Shown: one piece after another, positions 50,459-58,386 of the stretch
How the letters are laid out: every line of letters starts with the position of its first letter
Position numbering within the stretch: position 1 is the stretch's first letter
Assembly (NCBI RefSeq): GCF_002844575.1
Contig: NZ_PIQO01000010.1
Location: forward strand, 1-64,000
DNA length: 64,000 nucleotides
Reading direction: 5' to 3'
DNA from: Heyndrickxia camelliae
GTDB lineage: Bacteria > Bacillota > Bacilli > Bacillales > Bacillaceae_C
Notes under the pieces: model-generated
Database searches by the model: none
What the model was told of the DNA's origin: nothing
What the model saw: the letters and a program-made list of their open reading frames with translations, nothing else
Position numbers and translations under genes: made by a program

Positions 50459-51046
50459 TTATTTTGAATCAGCAGTTAAGGAAGTTGTATTAGGTCTTTC
50501 CCCATTTTGCAAGTCGGCAATGGACAAACCAAAATCCATTTGCAGATGAGGATAATCTTTAAACTTTGTCCAATCTCCTCCCCACGTAAAGCCTAAGTTT
50601 TTGGCTAAATCCACCACCTCATACCAGTCCGATTTGCCATTCTTATTCCCGTCGTATTGCATATCCCAGATTACCTTACCAGCTGTCGTTTTTAGAGCAA
50701 AATCAATCGCGAGTCCGTAATTGTGGTATGATTCTCCACCTTTAGCGTTGGTTACTATATTTCCGCTAACCGTACGCCCCTTTTTATATAGTTGATCTTG
50801 GTCAGCAGCGCTTCGAAAACCATCAGTAATAACAACAGTAATTCCTTTTTTTGCTGCTTGCTCAACTAATTGATTAGTCCGTTCCTTAACAATAGGATTC
50901 AGCTCGGTTGGGTAGGAATTAGAATGTTTTGGGGATGGGGTTGTCTCTTTATTATTGTCTTTGCTTGCTTCTATATAAAACATCATTATTAACGCGAGAG
51001 GAATAATGAATAAGAAATTTCCAATTCGTTTATTTCTTTTTTTCAA
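50459..51046 (-). CDS. cwlK: Peptidoglycan L-alanyl-D-glutamate endopeptidase (CwlK/VanY-type, M15C)
   Basis: A 195-residue protein. One N-terminal hydrophobic helix (about 9-26) anchors or exports it. A Ser/Pro/Asn linker leads to the M15 domain (about 45-180), with ITDGFRSAADQDQLYKKG, the zinc motif SYHNYGLAIDFAL and a final zinc His in FKDYPHLQMDFG. It cleaves cross-link peptides of the cell wall. B. subtilis CwlK has the same layout. The start is TTG 51046 behind AAAGGAAAA. No holin or phage genes are near, so it is a housekeeping wall enzyme. Confidence 0.87.
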   Translation of the reverse strand: MKKRNKRIGNFLFIIPLALIMMFYIEASKDNNKETTPSPKHSNSYPTELNPIVKERTNQLVEQAAKKGITVVITDGFRSAADQDQLYKKGRTVSGNIVTNAKGGESYHNYGLAIDFALKTTAGKVIWDMQYDGNKNGKSDWYEVVDLAKNLGFTWGGDWTKFKDYPHLQMDFGLSIADLQNGERPNTTSLTADSK

Positions 51047-51313
51047 TGCTATTTTCCTTTCTTACTTCAATCCTTACTTATGACGATAATGGTAGTTTAA
51101 TTGTTTCATGGTTTTCTAAGGAATACAAGTCGTAAACCAGTTCCAATTTAACTGTAGCCTGGAACTATTGGGTAAAAAAATCAAGAGAGTAGGTAATAAG
51201 AGATTACTAAAGTAGGTATAGTCAAGAATGATGGAAGTATGGGTTCGCCAAGAAACAGGCGGGCAGAGGTTCTGAAACATTAAATTATCAATTTGGGTTA
51301 ATCTCCCTAAAGT

Positions 51314-51357
51314 CAAAAAAAACAGGACAAGAAAAATGGTTCATTCTTCTTGCCCGT
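51314..51357 (-). terminator. Terminator of the aminopeptidase gene
   Basis: On the minus strand GGGCAAGAAGAATG pairs with CATTTTTCTTGTCC (mismatches tolerated) and is followed by TGTTTTTTTT. Confidence 0.8.
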
Positions 51358-51364
51358 AATAGCA

Positions 51365-52609
51365 TTAAATCGCCCAATCTCCATTGCGGAAAATAGGAAC
51401 CACAGTGCCATCTTTTTTGATGCCGTCAATATTCATTTTGTCAGATCCAATCATGAAATCGACGTGAACAGTAGAAGTGTTCATACCATTCTTCAATAAT
51501 TCTTCCTCACTCATTTTCGTACCGCCTTGAATGGTCGTTGGATATGCGGCACCAATTGCTAAGTGATTGGATGCATTTTCATCAAATAAGGTATTAAAGA
51601 AAATAATATTGGACTGAGAAATTGGTGATGGGTCTGGTACTAACGCAACTTCACCTAAACCAGTTCCGCCTTCATTATCAAATACTAATTTCTTGATAGC
51701 TTCATCGCCTTTTTCAGCGGATATATCCACAATTTTGCCATCCTTAAAGTGTACCTCGATGCCTTCAATTAAAGTTCCGGCATAACTTAATGGTTTTGTA
51801 CTGCGAACCACACCATCCATACGATGGGTATCGGGTGCAGTGAAAACCTCTTCAGTTGGCATGTTTGCGATAAATTCTTCCCCTTTTGGATTATAGCTTT
51901 CGGCACTAGCCCAAATATGGTTTTTAGGCAAACCTAGAGTTAAATCTGTACCAGGTGCAGTGTAGTGTAATGCATCAAATTGGATTTCATTCAATTTCGC
52001 TGCTTTTTCGTTTAAAGTCTTTTTATGTTCATCCCATGTAGCAATAGGATCATCTTCGTAAAAGCGGCAAACTTTGAAAATTTGATCCCATAGAGCATCT
52101 ACTTGCTCTTCAGAAGTAGATAGATCAGGGAATACATGTGCCGCCCAGCCAGCTCCAGCCGCTGCTGCTACGGTCCACTTCAAATCGTCATTTTGGGTAG
52201 CAACTCGTTGTGCTTTGAATGCTTTACCAGCTACATTTTGATAAGCAGCTACTTTTGCAGGATCTGCCTCGTTTAGTAAGCCAGGATCACTTGATAAGAT
52301 AGACAGGCGGCTAACGCGATGGTTTAATACATGATCCTCTGATTCTTCAATTTCATATTTAGGAATATTGGTCAAAACTTCTGTTGGTTGATGTAAGTAA
52401 TGTAATTTGCTGATTTCATCATCGGACCATTTGACAATAACCTTTTCCGCACCTAAATTATACGCTTCTTTCGTAATTAAACGAGCCAAAGGTGCCTGAT
52501 CAACCGTAATCGTCATTTTTACCCAATCTCCTGGCTGAACATTAATTCCTTTAGCAACTAAAAGCTTCGCGTATTTTTGTAAGTTTTCTTCAAAATTTGG
52601 CAGAACCAT
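51365..52609 (-). CDS. ampS: M29 family metal-dependent aminopeptidase (AmpS-like)
   Basis: A 414-residue protein, the usual M29 length. It has NVQPGDWVKMTITVDQAPLA near the start, AAAGAGWAAHVFPD, NMPTEEVFTAPDTHRMDGVV, LGEVALVPDPSPISQSNIIF, NHLAIGAAYPTTIQGG and the final HVDFMIGSDKMNIDGI. These supply the Glu, His and Asp ligands of the two-metal site. It removes N-terminal residues from peptides in the cytosol. AGGTAAAAAA precedes ATG. It is divergent from the catalase gene. Confidence 0.92.
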   Translation of the reverse strand: MVLPNFEENLQKYAKLLVAKGINVQPGDWVKMTITVDQAPLARLITKEAYNLGAEKVIVKWSDDEISKLHYLHQPTEVLTNIPKYEIEESEDHVLNHRVSRLSILSSDPGLLNEADPAKVAAYQNVAGKAFKAQRVATQNDDLKWTVAAAAGAGWAAHVFPDLSTSEEQVDALWDQIFKVCRFYEDDPIATWDEHKKTLNEKAAKLNEIQFDALHYTAPGTDLTLGLPKNHIWASAESYNPKGEEFIANMPTEEVFTAPDTHRMDGVVRSTKPLSYAGTLIEGIEVHFKDGKIVDISAEKGDEAIKKLVFDNEGGTGLGEVALVPDPSPISQSNIIFFNTLFDENASNHLAIGAAYPTTIQGGTKMSEEELLKNGMNTSTVHVDFMIGSDKMNIDGIKKDGTVVPIFRNGDWAI

Positions 52610-52834
52610 TTTTTTACCTCCATCTTGGGGTTTGTATTAATACTATTCCCATTATTTTGTGCTTGATGTCTGTCTGCTATTATACTCCAACTTTGTTTTT
52701 GATTGTACTAATTTGTTTGAGTATTTTTTCTTTTCATTCATAGTTGATTCTTGATAAAGTATGACTATTTTTTTTGTAATAGGTAAATATACTAGTGGAT
52801 TTAATCAGTCTAATTAGAAGAGAGGTCAGTTATA

Positions 52835-54454
52835 GTGGAAAAGGACTCATTAAACAATCAAACAAATATTGAAGACGATGGAACATTGACCAACCGGCAG
52901 GGCCATCCGGTTACGAATAACCAGAATATTAGAACGGTTGGCAATCGGGGACCTGCAACCCTTGAGAACTATGATTTTATTGAGAAAATCAGTCATTTTG
53001 ATAGAGAAAAGGTACCGGAAAGGATTGTCCATGCCCGTGGCGCTGGTGCCCATGGATATTTTGAAGCTTATGGTACGGTTGGTGAGGAACCAGCTTCCAA
53101 GTATACTCGTGCAAAGCTTTTTCAAGAGAAAGGAAAACAAACTCCGGTTTTCGTTCGTTTTTCCACAGTTGTCAATGGCTTGCATTCTCCGGAAACGGTA
53201 CGGGACCCACGCGGTTTTGCAGTAAAATTTTATACGGAGGATGGAAATTGGGATCTGGTCGGAAACAATTTAAAGATTTTCTTTATTCGCGATGCCATGA
53301 AATTCCCGGATATGATTCATGCTTTTAGACCTGATCCAGTTACCAATATCCAAGATCCACGCAGATTTTTTGATTTTTGTGCTAATTCACCAGAATCCTT
53401 TCACATGGTGACATTTGTATATTCTCCATGGGGAATTCCAGCCAACTATCGGATGATGCAGGGGTCCGGAGTGAATACATATAAATGGGTGAACCAGGAA
53501 GGAAAAGCGGTACTTGTAAAATATCATTGGGAACCAAAGCAAGGAATTAAAAATTTAACAGTAAAAGAAGCAGAAGAAATTCAGGGTAAAAACTTCAGCC
53601 ACGCTACACAAGATTTATATGTAGCAATAGAGCGCGGGGATTACCCGGAATGGGAAATGTTTGTGCAGATTATGGAGGACGGCCCGCATCCGGAACTCGA
53701 TTTCGACCCTCTTGATGATACCAAACTGTGGCCAAAGGACCAGTTCCCATGGCTTCCAGTCGGTCGGATGGTATTGAATAAGAATCCAGACAACTTCTTT
53801 AATGAAGTGGAGCAAGTAGCTTTCGGAACAGGTGTCCTTGTAGATGGCCTAGATTTTTCAGACGATAAAATGCTGCAAGGAAGAACATTTTCTTATTCAG
53901 ATACACAGCGTTATCGTATCGGAGCAAACTATTTACAGCTCCCAATTAATGCAGCGAAAAAACGTGTTGCCACCAATCAGGAAGGTGGACAATTACGTTA
54001 TTTTAATGACAAGGCTAGAGGGCAAAATCCACATGTGAATTATGAACCATCCAGTATGGGCGGGTTAAAAGAGGCTGAACAAGCTGGCAAAGAACATACC
54101 CCGCATGTGGAAGGAAATTTAGTCCGTGAATCCATTGATCGAAATGACAATACCAAACAAGCAGGGGAAACTTATCGTGAGTTTGAAGACTGGGAAAAAG
54201 ATGAATTGATCAATAATCTAGTCAATGATCTTGCCATTTGTCCAAAAGATATTCAGGAAAAGATGATTGCATTAGCAGAGCAGGCGGATGAGGAATATGG
54301 CCGACGCCTGAAAGAAGGACTAGCTAAGAAAGGCAAAGAAAAGAATAATATGGGTATGGAAATCGGAGAAGAAATGCGTCCTCTTGGAGTCAAAGAGGCA
54401 CATAAAGCAGTGAAAAAAGCAGTAGAAGAAGGACATGAGGCAGATCCATATTAA
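52835..54454 (+). CDS. Heme catalase (KatA/KatX-like)
   Basis: A 539-residue monofunctional catalase. The catalytic His66 lies in [15 protein letters not shown], the Asn in [15 protein letters not shown], and the heme-ligand Tyr354 in [15 protein letters not shown]. It breaks hydrogen peroxide to water and oxygen. Compared with the 480-residue small-subunit enzymes it has a C-terminal extension of about 50 charged residues ([20 protein letters not shown] and on). The start is GTG 52835 after GAGAGGTCAG. I see no clear PerR box in the 225 bases upstream, so control is uncertain. A terminator follows. Confidence 0.93.
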   Translation: MEKDSLNNQTNIEDDGTLTNRQGHPVTNNQNIRTVGNRGPATLENYDFIEKISHFDREKVPERIVHARGAGAHGYFEAYGTVGEEPASKYTRAKLFQEKGKQTPVFVRFSTVVNGLHSPETVRDPRGFAVKFYTEDGNWDLVGNNLKIFFIRDAMKFPDMIHAFRPDPVTNIQDPRRFFDFCANSPESFHMVTFVYSPWGIPANYRMMQGSGVNTYKWVNQEGKAVLVKYHWEPKQGIKNLTVKEAEEIQGKNFSHATQDLYVAIERGDYPEWEMFVQIMEDGPHPELDFDPLDDTKLWPKDQFPWLPVGRMVLNKNPDNFFNEVEQVAFGTGVLVDGLDFSDDKMLQGRTFSYSDTQRYRIGANYLQLPINAAKKRVATNQEGGQLRYFNDKARGQNPHVNYEPSSMGGLKEAEQAGKEHTPHVEGNLVRESIDRNDNTKQAGETYREFEDWEKDELINNLVNDLAICPKDIQEKMIALAEQADEEYGRRLKEGLAKKGKEKNNMGMEIGEEMRPLGVKEAHKAVKKAVEEGHEADPY

Positions 54455-54513
54455 GAAAGAATGTAGATTCGATATTTCTATAAAGAGTTGGTATATATCT
54501 TGGCCTATATTAA

Positions 54514-54550
54514 AACCATCCAATTTAATCATGGATGGTTCTTTCTTTTT
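54514..54550 (+). terminator. Terminator of the catalase gene
   Basis: AACCATCC (54514-54521) pairs with GGATGGTT (54533-54540), followed by CTTTCTTTTT. Confidence 0.75.
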
Positions 54551-54994
54551 ATTTTAAACTAATACCTATTTTGAACCTCTTTCCGAGTAACTTATTTATG
54601 CAACTCGACTGCCTCTTTTCCATCGTATTGACGAAAATCTTGAGGGATGAACTAATAAGATTCACACAAAGAAGAGATAATTGAAATTCGTCTTTATTTA
54701 CATGAGCAGCTAATACTATCCTTTAAAGAGGAAAAAACAGCTTAATGTATTGTCGATTTTTACACGGGAAAAGATGTTTAGATACAAACAATTGGAATCG
54801 TTATGATAATAGCTCGCTAAAAGGTGTAGCAAAACCCATATTCAACCATCCATGATAAAAAGCATTGCCATGTTAAAATTATTATTAACATAAAGAAAAG
54901 GTATTTTATGTGCTAGTCATTTGTGCTATAAATTATGTAATAGTGGGATTTTCAAAAATATTCGAACGGACAATTGTTGAAAGGCAGGTATTAT
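54551..54994. other. Intergenic stretch with a possible gene fragment
   Basis: About 440 bases without an intact gene. A frame ending near 54744 reads EEIIEIRLYLHEQLILSFK and looks like a lost gene end; no family recognised. Confidence 0.35.
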
Positions 54995-55558
54995 ATGTAT
55001 AAGAATATTTATCTCGTCCGCCATTGCAGTGCAGAGGGGCAAGCGCCTGATTCCGATCTAACATCATTAGGAAAATCGCAAGCAGAGACACTAACTGAAT
55101 TTTTATTAGATAAGCAAATAGATTCTATCATAACCAGTCCATTTAAACGAGCGATTGAATCTATTAAGCCCTTAGCGGATCGATTAGGTTTACAAGTAAA
55201 AATCGATAATCGCTTATCGGAAAGGATTTTAAGTTCAACTATTCATGAAGAATGGCTTAAAATGCTGGAACACTCTTTTCAAGATTTGGATATTTGTTAT
55301 GAAGGTGGGGAATCTAGCAGACTCGCAATGAAACGTGCGATTGAAGTGGTAGAGGACGTTTTAAAGAGTTCTTCCACTAATATTATCATAACAACTCATG
55401 GTAATTTGATGTCCTTAATATTAAAGTATTATGATAAATCCTTTGGGTTTAATGAGTGGAATGCACTTACTAATCCTGATGTATTTTGTTTAAAGTTTAA
55501 TAATGCATTACCGCAAATAAACCGAGTATGGAATGAATCTATGCTTCTATCAAATTAG
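54995..55558 (+). CDS. Histidine phosphatase family protein (phosphoglycerate mutase-like)
   Basis: A 187-residue protein. The catalytic His lies in YLVRHCSAEGQ (RHC instead of the usual RHG), the second half-site in IITSPFKRAIESIKPL, Glu in RLSERIL, and the second His in IIITTHGNLMSL. Enzymes of this fold remove phosphate from sugars, phosphoglycerate or proteins. ATG 54995 follows AAGGCAGG. The next GNAT gene begins 18 bases downstream, so they probably form an operon. Confidence 0.88.
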   Translation: MYKNIYLVRHCSAEGQAPDSDLTSLGKSQAETLTEFLLDKQIDSIITSPFKRAIESIKPLADRLGLQVKIDNRLSERILSSTIHEEWLKMLEHSFQDLDICYEGGESSRLAMKRAIEVVEDVLKSSSTNIIITTHGNLMSLILKYYDKSFGFNEWNALTNPDVFCLKFNNALPQINRVWNESMLLSN

Positions 55559-55576
55559 TAATTTAAGAGGTGATTT

Positions 55577-56041
55577 ATGGATATTAAATTAGATGACTTA
55601 ACAGGTTCAAAAATAGCTGGGTTAATAAATGAGCATCTTCAAGGGATGGCATTAAATTCTCCGCAGGAAAGTATACATGCATTAAATCTTGAACAATTAC
55701 GGAAACCAGAAATTACCTTTTGGAGTGCATGGGAAGGAAATGATCTCCTTGGATGCGGTGCACTGAAAGAGCTAGATCCTTATCATGGAGAAATAAAATC
55801 CATGAGAACGGCTAAAGAGCATTTAAGAAAAGGGGTAGCTAAAAAACTTCTGCAACATATTGTAGAAGAAGCGAAAAAACGTGGGTATCAGCGTTTAAGT
55901 TTAGAAACGGGCTCAATGGATGCATTTGAACCAGCTAGAAAACTATATGCGAGTTTTGGTTTTGAATATTGTAAGCCGTTTTCAGATTATAAAGAAGACC
56001 CCAATAGTGTATTTATGACAAAGGAGTTATTTAAGAAGTGA
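55577..56041 (+). CDS. GNAT family N-acetyltransferase
   Basis: A 154-residue protein with the GNAT core: LLGCGALKELDPYHGEIKSM, the acetyl-CoA loop region HLRKGVAKKLLQHIVEEA, LSLETGSMDAFEPARKLYAS and FGFEYCKPF. This pattern (GELKSM-type strand, ETG) matches the YsnE/PaiA-like subgroup. AGAGGTGATTT precedes ATG. Second gene after the phosphatase. Confidence 0.87.
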   Translation: MDIKLDDLTGSKIAGLINEHLQGMALNSPQESIHALNLEQLRKPEITFWSAWEGNDLLGCGALKELDPYHGEIKSMRTAKEHLRKGVAKKLLQHIVEEAKKRGYQRLSLETGSMDAFEPARKLYASFGFEYCKPFSDYKEDPNSVFMTKELFKK

Positions 56042-56135
56042 ATTTTCATAACTTAATAGATGGTGAAAAAAGGTAATTCCAAGGGGGTTACCTTTCTTTT
56101 TTCTCCTTGCTTGCTACCATCACTATACAAAAAAA

Positions 56136-56174
56136 TAGTTTAGTGTTAAACTAAAATAGTTTACTGGTAAACTA
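56136..56174. promoter_or_regulatory. Twin operators for the SDR-MarR operon
   Basis: TAGTTTAGTGTTAAACTA (56136-56153) and TAGTTTACTGGTAAACTA (56157-56174) are perfect-armed palindromes 21 bases apart, two helical turns, so two dimers would bind the same face. They lie just upstream of the SDR gene and fit MarR-type binding. Confidence 0.8.
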
Positions 56175-56208
56175 TTTTTTAAAAAAACAATATATAGGAG
56201 TGTTACAA

Positions 56209-56964
56209 ATGGGAAAATTAAGAGATAAAGTGGTCATTATAACTGGCGGTGCCGGAGGAATAGGCAGTGGAATGGCGAAGGCAATGGTGAAAGAAAAAGC
56301 AATTGTAGTAATTGTGGATTTGAATGAGGAGACTGGTAAAGCAATGGAGTCTGAATTACAAGCTATTTCTCCGAGATCCATGTTTCTGCAAGCCAATTTA
56401 ATGGATCGGGAAAATCTTGGACAAATTATTAAGACTGTAGTTGATAAATACGGTAAACTAGATGTATTAGTGAATAATGCACATGTTTCTAAACAGAAAA
56501 CAATTGAGGATACTACTCAAGCGGATTTAGATTTGTCATTTGGGACTGGATTTTATCCAACCTTCTATTTAATGCAGGCCGCCCTTCCATATTTAAAAGA
56601 ATCAAAAGGAAATATTATTAATTTCGCGTCAGGTGCCGGCATAAGTGGTCATGCAACACAAGGTGCCTATGCGGCAGCAAAAGAAGCAATTCGCGGTATT
56701 TCACGTGTCGCTGCAAATGAATGGGGCCAATTCGGAATTAACGTAAACATTATTAGCCCAATTGCTAACTCTCCAGGAGTACAAGCATGGGCAAAAGCAC
56801 AACCTGAATATTATGAAGCAGTTAAAAGTAAGATTCCATTAGGCCGTTTTGGTGATGTAGAAGAAGATATCGGCCGTGTCGCTGTTTTCTTAGCTTCTGA
56901 AGACTCACGGTATATTACCGGACAAACAATTATGGTCGATGGTGGTTCTATTATGCTTCATTAA
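56209..56964 (+). CDS. Short-chain dehydrogenase/reductase (SDR)
   Basis: A 251-residue classical SDR. It has cofactor motif TGGAGGIGSG (residues about 12-21), NNAH in place of NNAG, catalytic Ser in FASGAGIS, and the Tyr and Lys in YAAAKEA, then the C-terminal YITGQTIMVDGG. It uses NAD(P)H to oxidise or reduce an alcohol/ketone. ATG 56209 follows TAGGAGTG. The marR gene follows 28 bases later; both are probably repressed through the twin operators. Confidence 0.9.
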   Translation: MGKLRDKVVIITGGAGGIGSGMAKAMVKEKAIVVIVDLNEETGKAMESELQAISPRSMFLQANLMDRENLGQIIKTVVDKYGKLDVLVNNAHVSKQKTIEDTTQADLDLSFGTGFYPTFYLMQAALPYLKESKGNIINFASGAGISGHATQGAYAAAKEAIRGISRVAANEWGQFGINVNIISPIANSPGVQAWAKAQPEYYEAVKSKIPLGRFGDVEEDIGRVAVFLASEDSRYITGQTIMVDGGSIMLH

Positions 56965-56992
56965 TATTCTCGTTTACTCGAGGAGGATTTAA

Positions 56993-57424
56993 TTGCAACA
57001 AGCCAATATTTTTAAACTGATTCACGCGGTTGAATTAATGAATAATGAGAACATCAAGCGATTTACAAAGGCTTTTCCTTATCCGCTCGGCATCTCCCCA
57101 ATTTTAGTATTGCTTGAACTGCAAAAGAAAGGACCGCAGAAACAGGTGGAACTAGCGGAAACCGTAGGGTACACAAAAGGTGCAATGACTAGCATCGCTG
57201 CTAAGCTCGTTAATTTAGGTCTAGTAGAAAGATTATATGATGAAAATGATCATCGCACCATACGGTTAGATATTACTGCGGAAGGAAAAAAAGCATTGGT
57301 CATAGCACAAGAAATAGGTCAAGAAGTTTTCATGCAGCTTTTTGAAGTGCTAAACGAAGAAGAAATAAATCAGTATTTGCACATACAAGAAAAATTAGTA
57401 CAAGGTATTCAAAACAGAAAATAA
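56993..57424 (+). CDS. MarR family transcriptional regulator
   Basis: A 143-residue winged-helix protein: QKQVELAETVGYTKGAMTSI (recognition helix), LVERLYDENDHRTIRLDITA (wing) and a C-terminal dimer helix. The start is TTG 56993 behind GAGGAGGATTT. It is probably an autorepressor acting on the TAGTTTA-TAAACTA palindromes before the SDR gene; an oxidant or phenolic ligand would relieve it. Confidence 0.88.
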   Translation: MQQANIFKLIHAVELMNNENIKRFTKAFPYPLGISPILVLLELQKKGPQKQVELAETVGYTKGAMTSIAAKLVNLGLVERLYDENDHRTIRLDITAEGKKALVIAQEIGQEVFMQLFEVLNEEEINQYLHIQEKLVQGIQNRK

Positions 57425-57891
57425 GTGATTAAAAATAATACTATATATGGCTGAACATCAAAAGTCATCTGGGTAAATCCTTTTGAAAGGAAATGCATCA
57501 TTTATGGTTCATTTTCCTCTTTCCAAATGAATGAAGGTATCATGAGTAATAGATGAAAAAGTATGACTACAGCGTATTCTCGACAATAGAATTAATCACG
57601 ATGGACTAACGGGAAATTATAATCGGGATTATTTTGAAACAAACCTTTAAAAGTGAATGAAGAAGAAAATAAGCAGCGGCGGAAATAGTATTCGATTTAG
57701 ACGAACTTAAGTATTAATAGATGAAAAGAAAAGCTTGCAATAGTTGCAGGCTTTTCCTCATATAAAAGTGTATGATTCAGTGGCAAGAAGCCATTGACCA
57801 GCGCTTTTCTGCTGTTTCCAAGAAGAATTCACTCGTCCCTTAGCGAGTAACCATTTTCATAAGTTAGTATTTAAGCCTGTAGTTTCTTCAT
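57425..57891. other. Intergenic stretch with a GGDEF remnant
   Basis: No intact gene. The only recognised item is the GGDEF remnant at 57594-57717. Confidence 0.5.
57594..57717 (+). pseudogene. Remnant of a GGDEF (diguanylate cyclase) domain
   Basis: One frame reads NHDGLTGNYNRDYFET, the hallmark entry of a GGDEF domain (HDxLTGLxNRxYFE). A nearby frame reads AAEIVFDLDELKY, the strand with the metal Asp (DIDxFK). Stops and frame changes separate them and the GG(D/E)EF loop is gone. It is dead. Confidence 0.65.
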
Positions 57892-58101
57892 TTATTTTAC
57901 AAACTGCCAACGGTGCCGGCGATTTCTTTTTTTCTTTTCCCCTTTATGCACAATTGTTACTGTGTAGGGTTCTAATTCCGGTAGGGTGTCTCCTTTTTTT
58001 ACTTCAATACGTTTAGCCTTCTTTACTTTTCCTCCGCCATGTCCTACTTCAACATAAGTACCTGATTGAGTTGCGGTTGCCCCTGATTTTAATGTAGACA
58101 T
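57892..58101 (-). CDS. YjzC-like small protein
   Basis: A 69-residue basic protein: LKSGATATQSGTYVEVGHGG, KRIEVKKGDTLPEL, and a basic end KKKRNRRHRWQFV. The front half matches YjzC-type proteins of Bacillus, whose role is unknown. AAGGAGTTG precedes ATG 58101. Confidence 0.75.
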   Translation of the reverse strand: MSTLKSGATATQSGTYVEVGHGGGKVKKAKRIEVKKGDTLPELEPYTVTIVHKGEKKKRNRRHRWQFVK

Positions 58102-58386
58102 TAAAACAACTCCTTTCTATAGTTCATTTTATGTTACGTGAGTATCATATTCAGGGTGAGATGTTTTAATTCTTGTCTTTTTTCGGATTTTTGAAATGCA
58201 TGGCGATTTTTAGGTAAGGGACTATATTGATTATGGATACCTCTTTTTAAAGCAAATGTTTCAATAAGAAAGTATTTGTACACTATCAATGAATTATCTC
58301 AAAAAACTTATTTCTTTGTTACGTCCTCTCCTTAATTTTCAAGATGTTATAATTGAAGAATAGTATTTGCGAGAGGAAAGTCATGA

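Noticed and set aside
50459-51046. Phage endolysin
   Set aside because: The M15 peptidase resembles phage lysins, but there is a membrane anchor and no holin or phage gene nearby; CwlK-type wall enzyme fits better.
52610-52834. PerR box before the catalase gene
   Set aside because: No sequence close to TTATAATTATTATAA; weak partial matches only.
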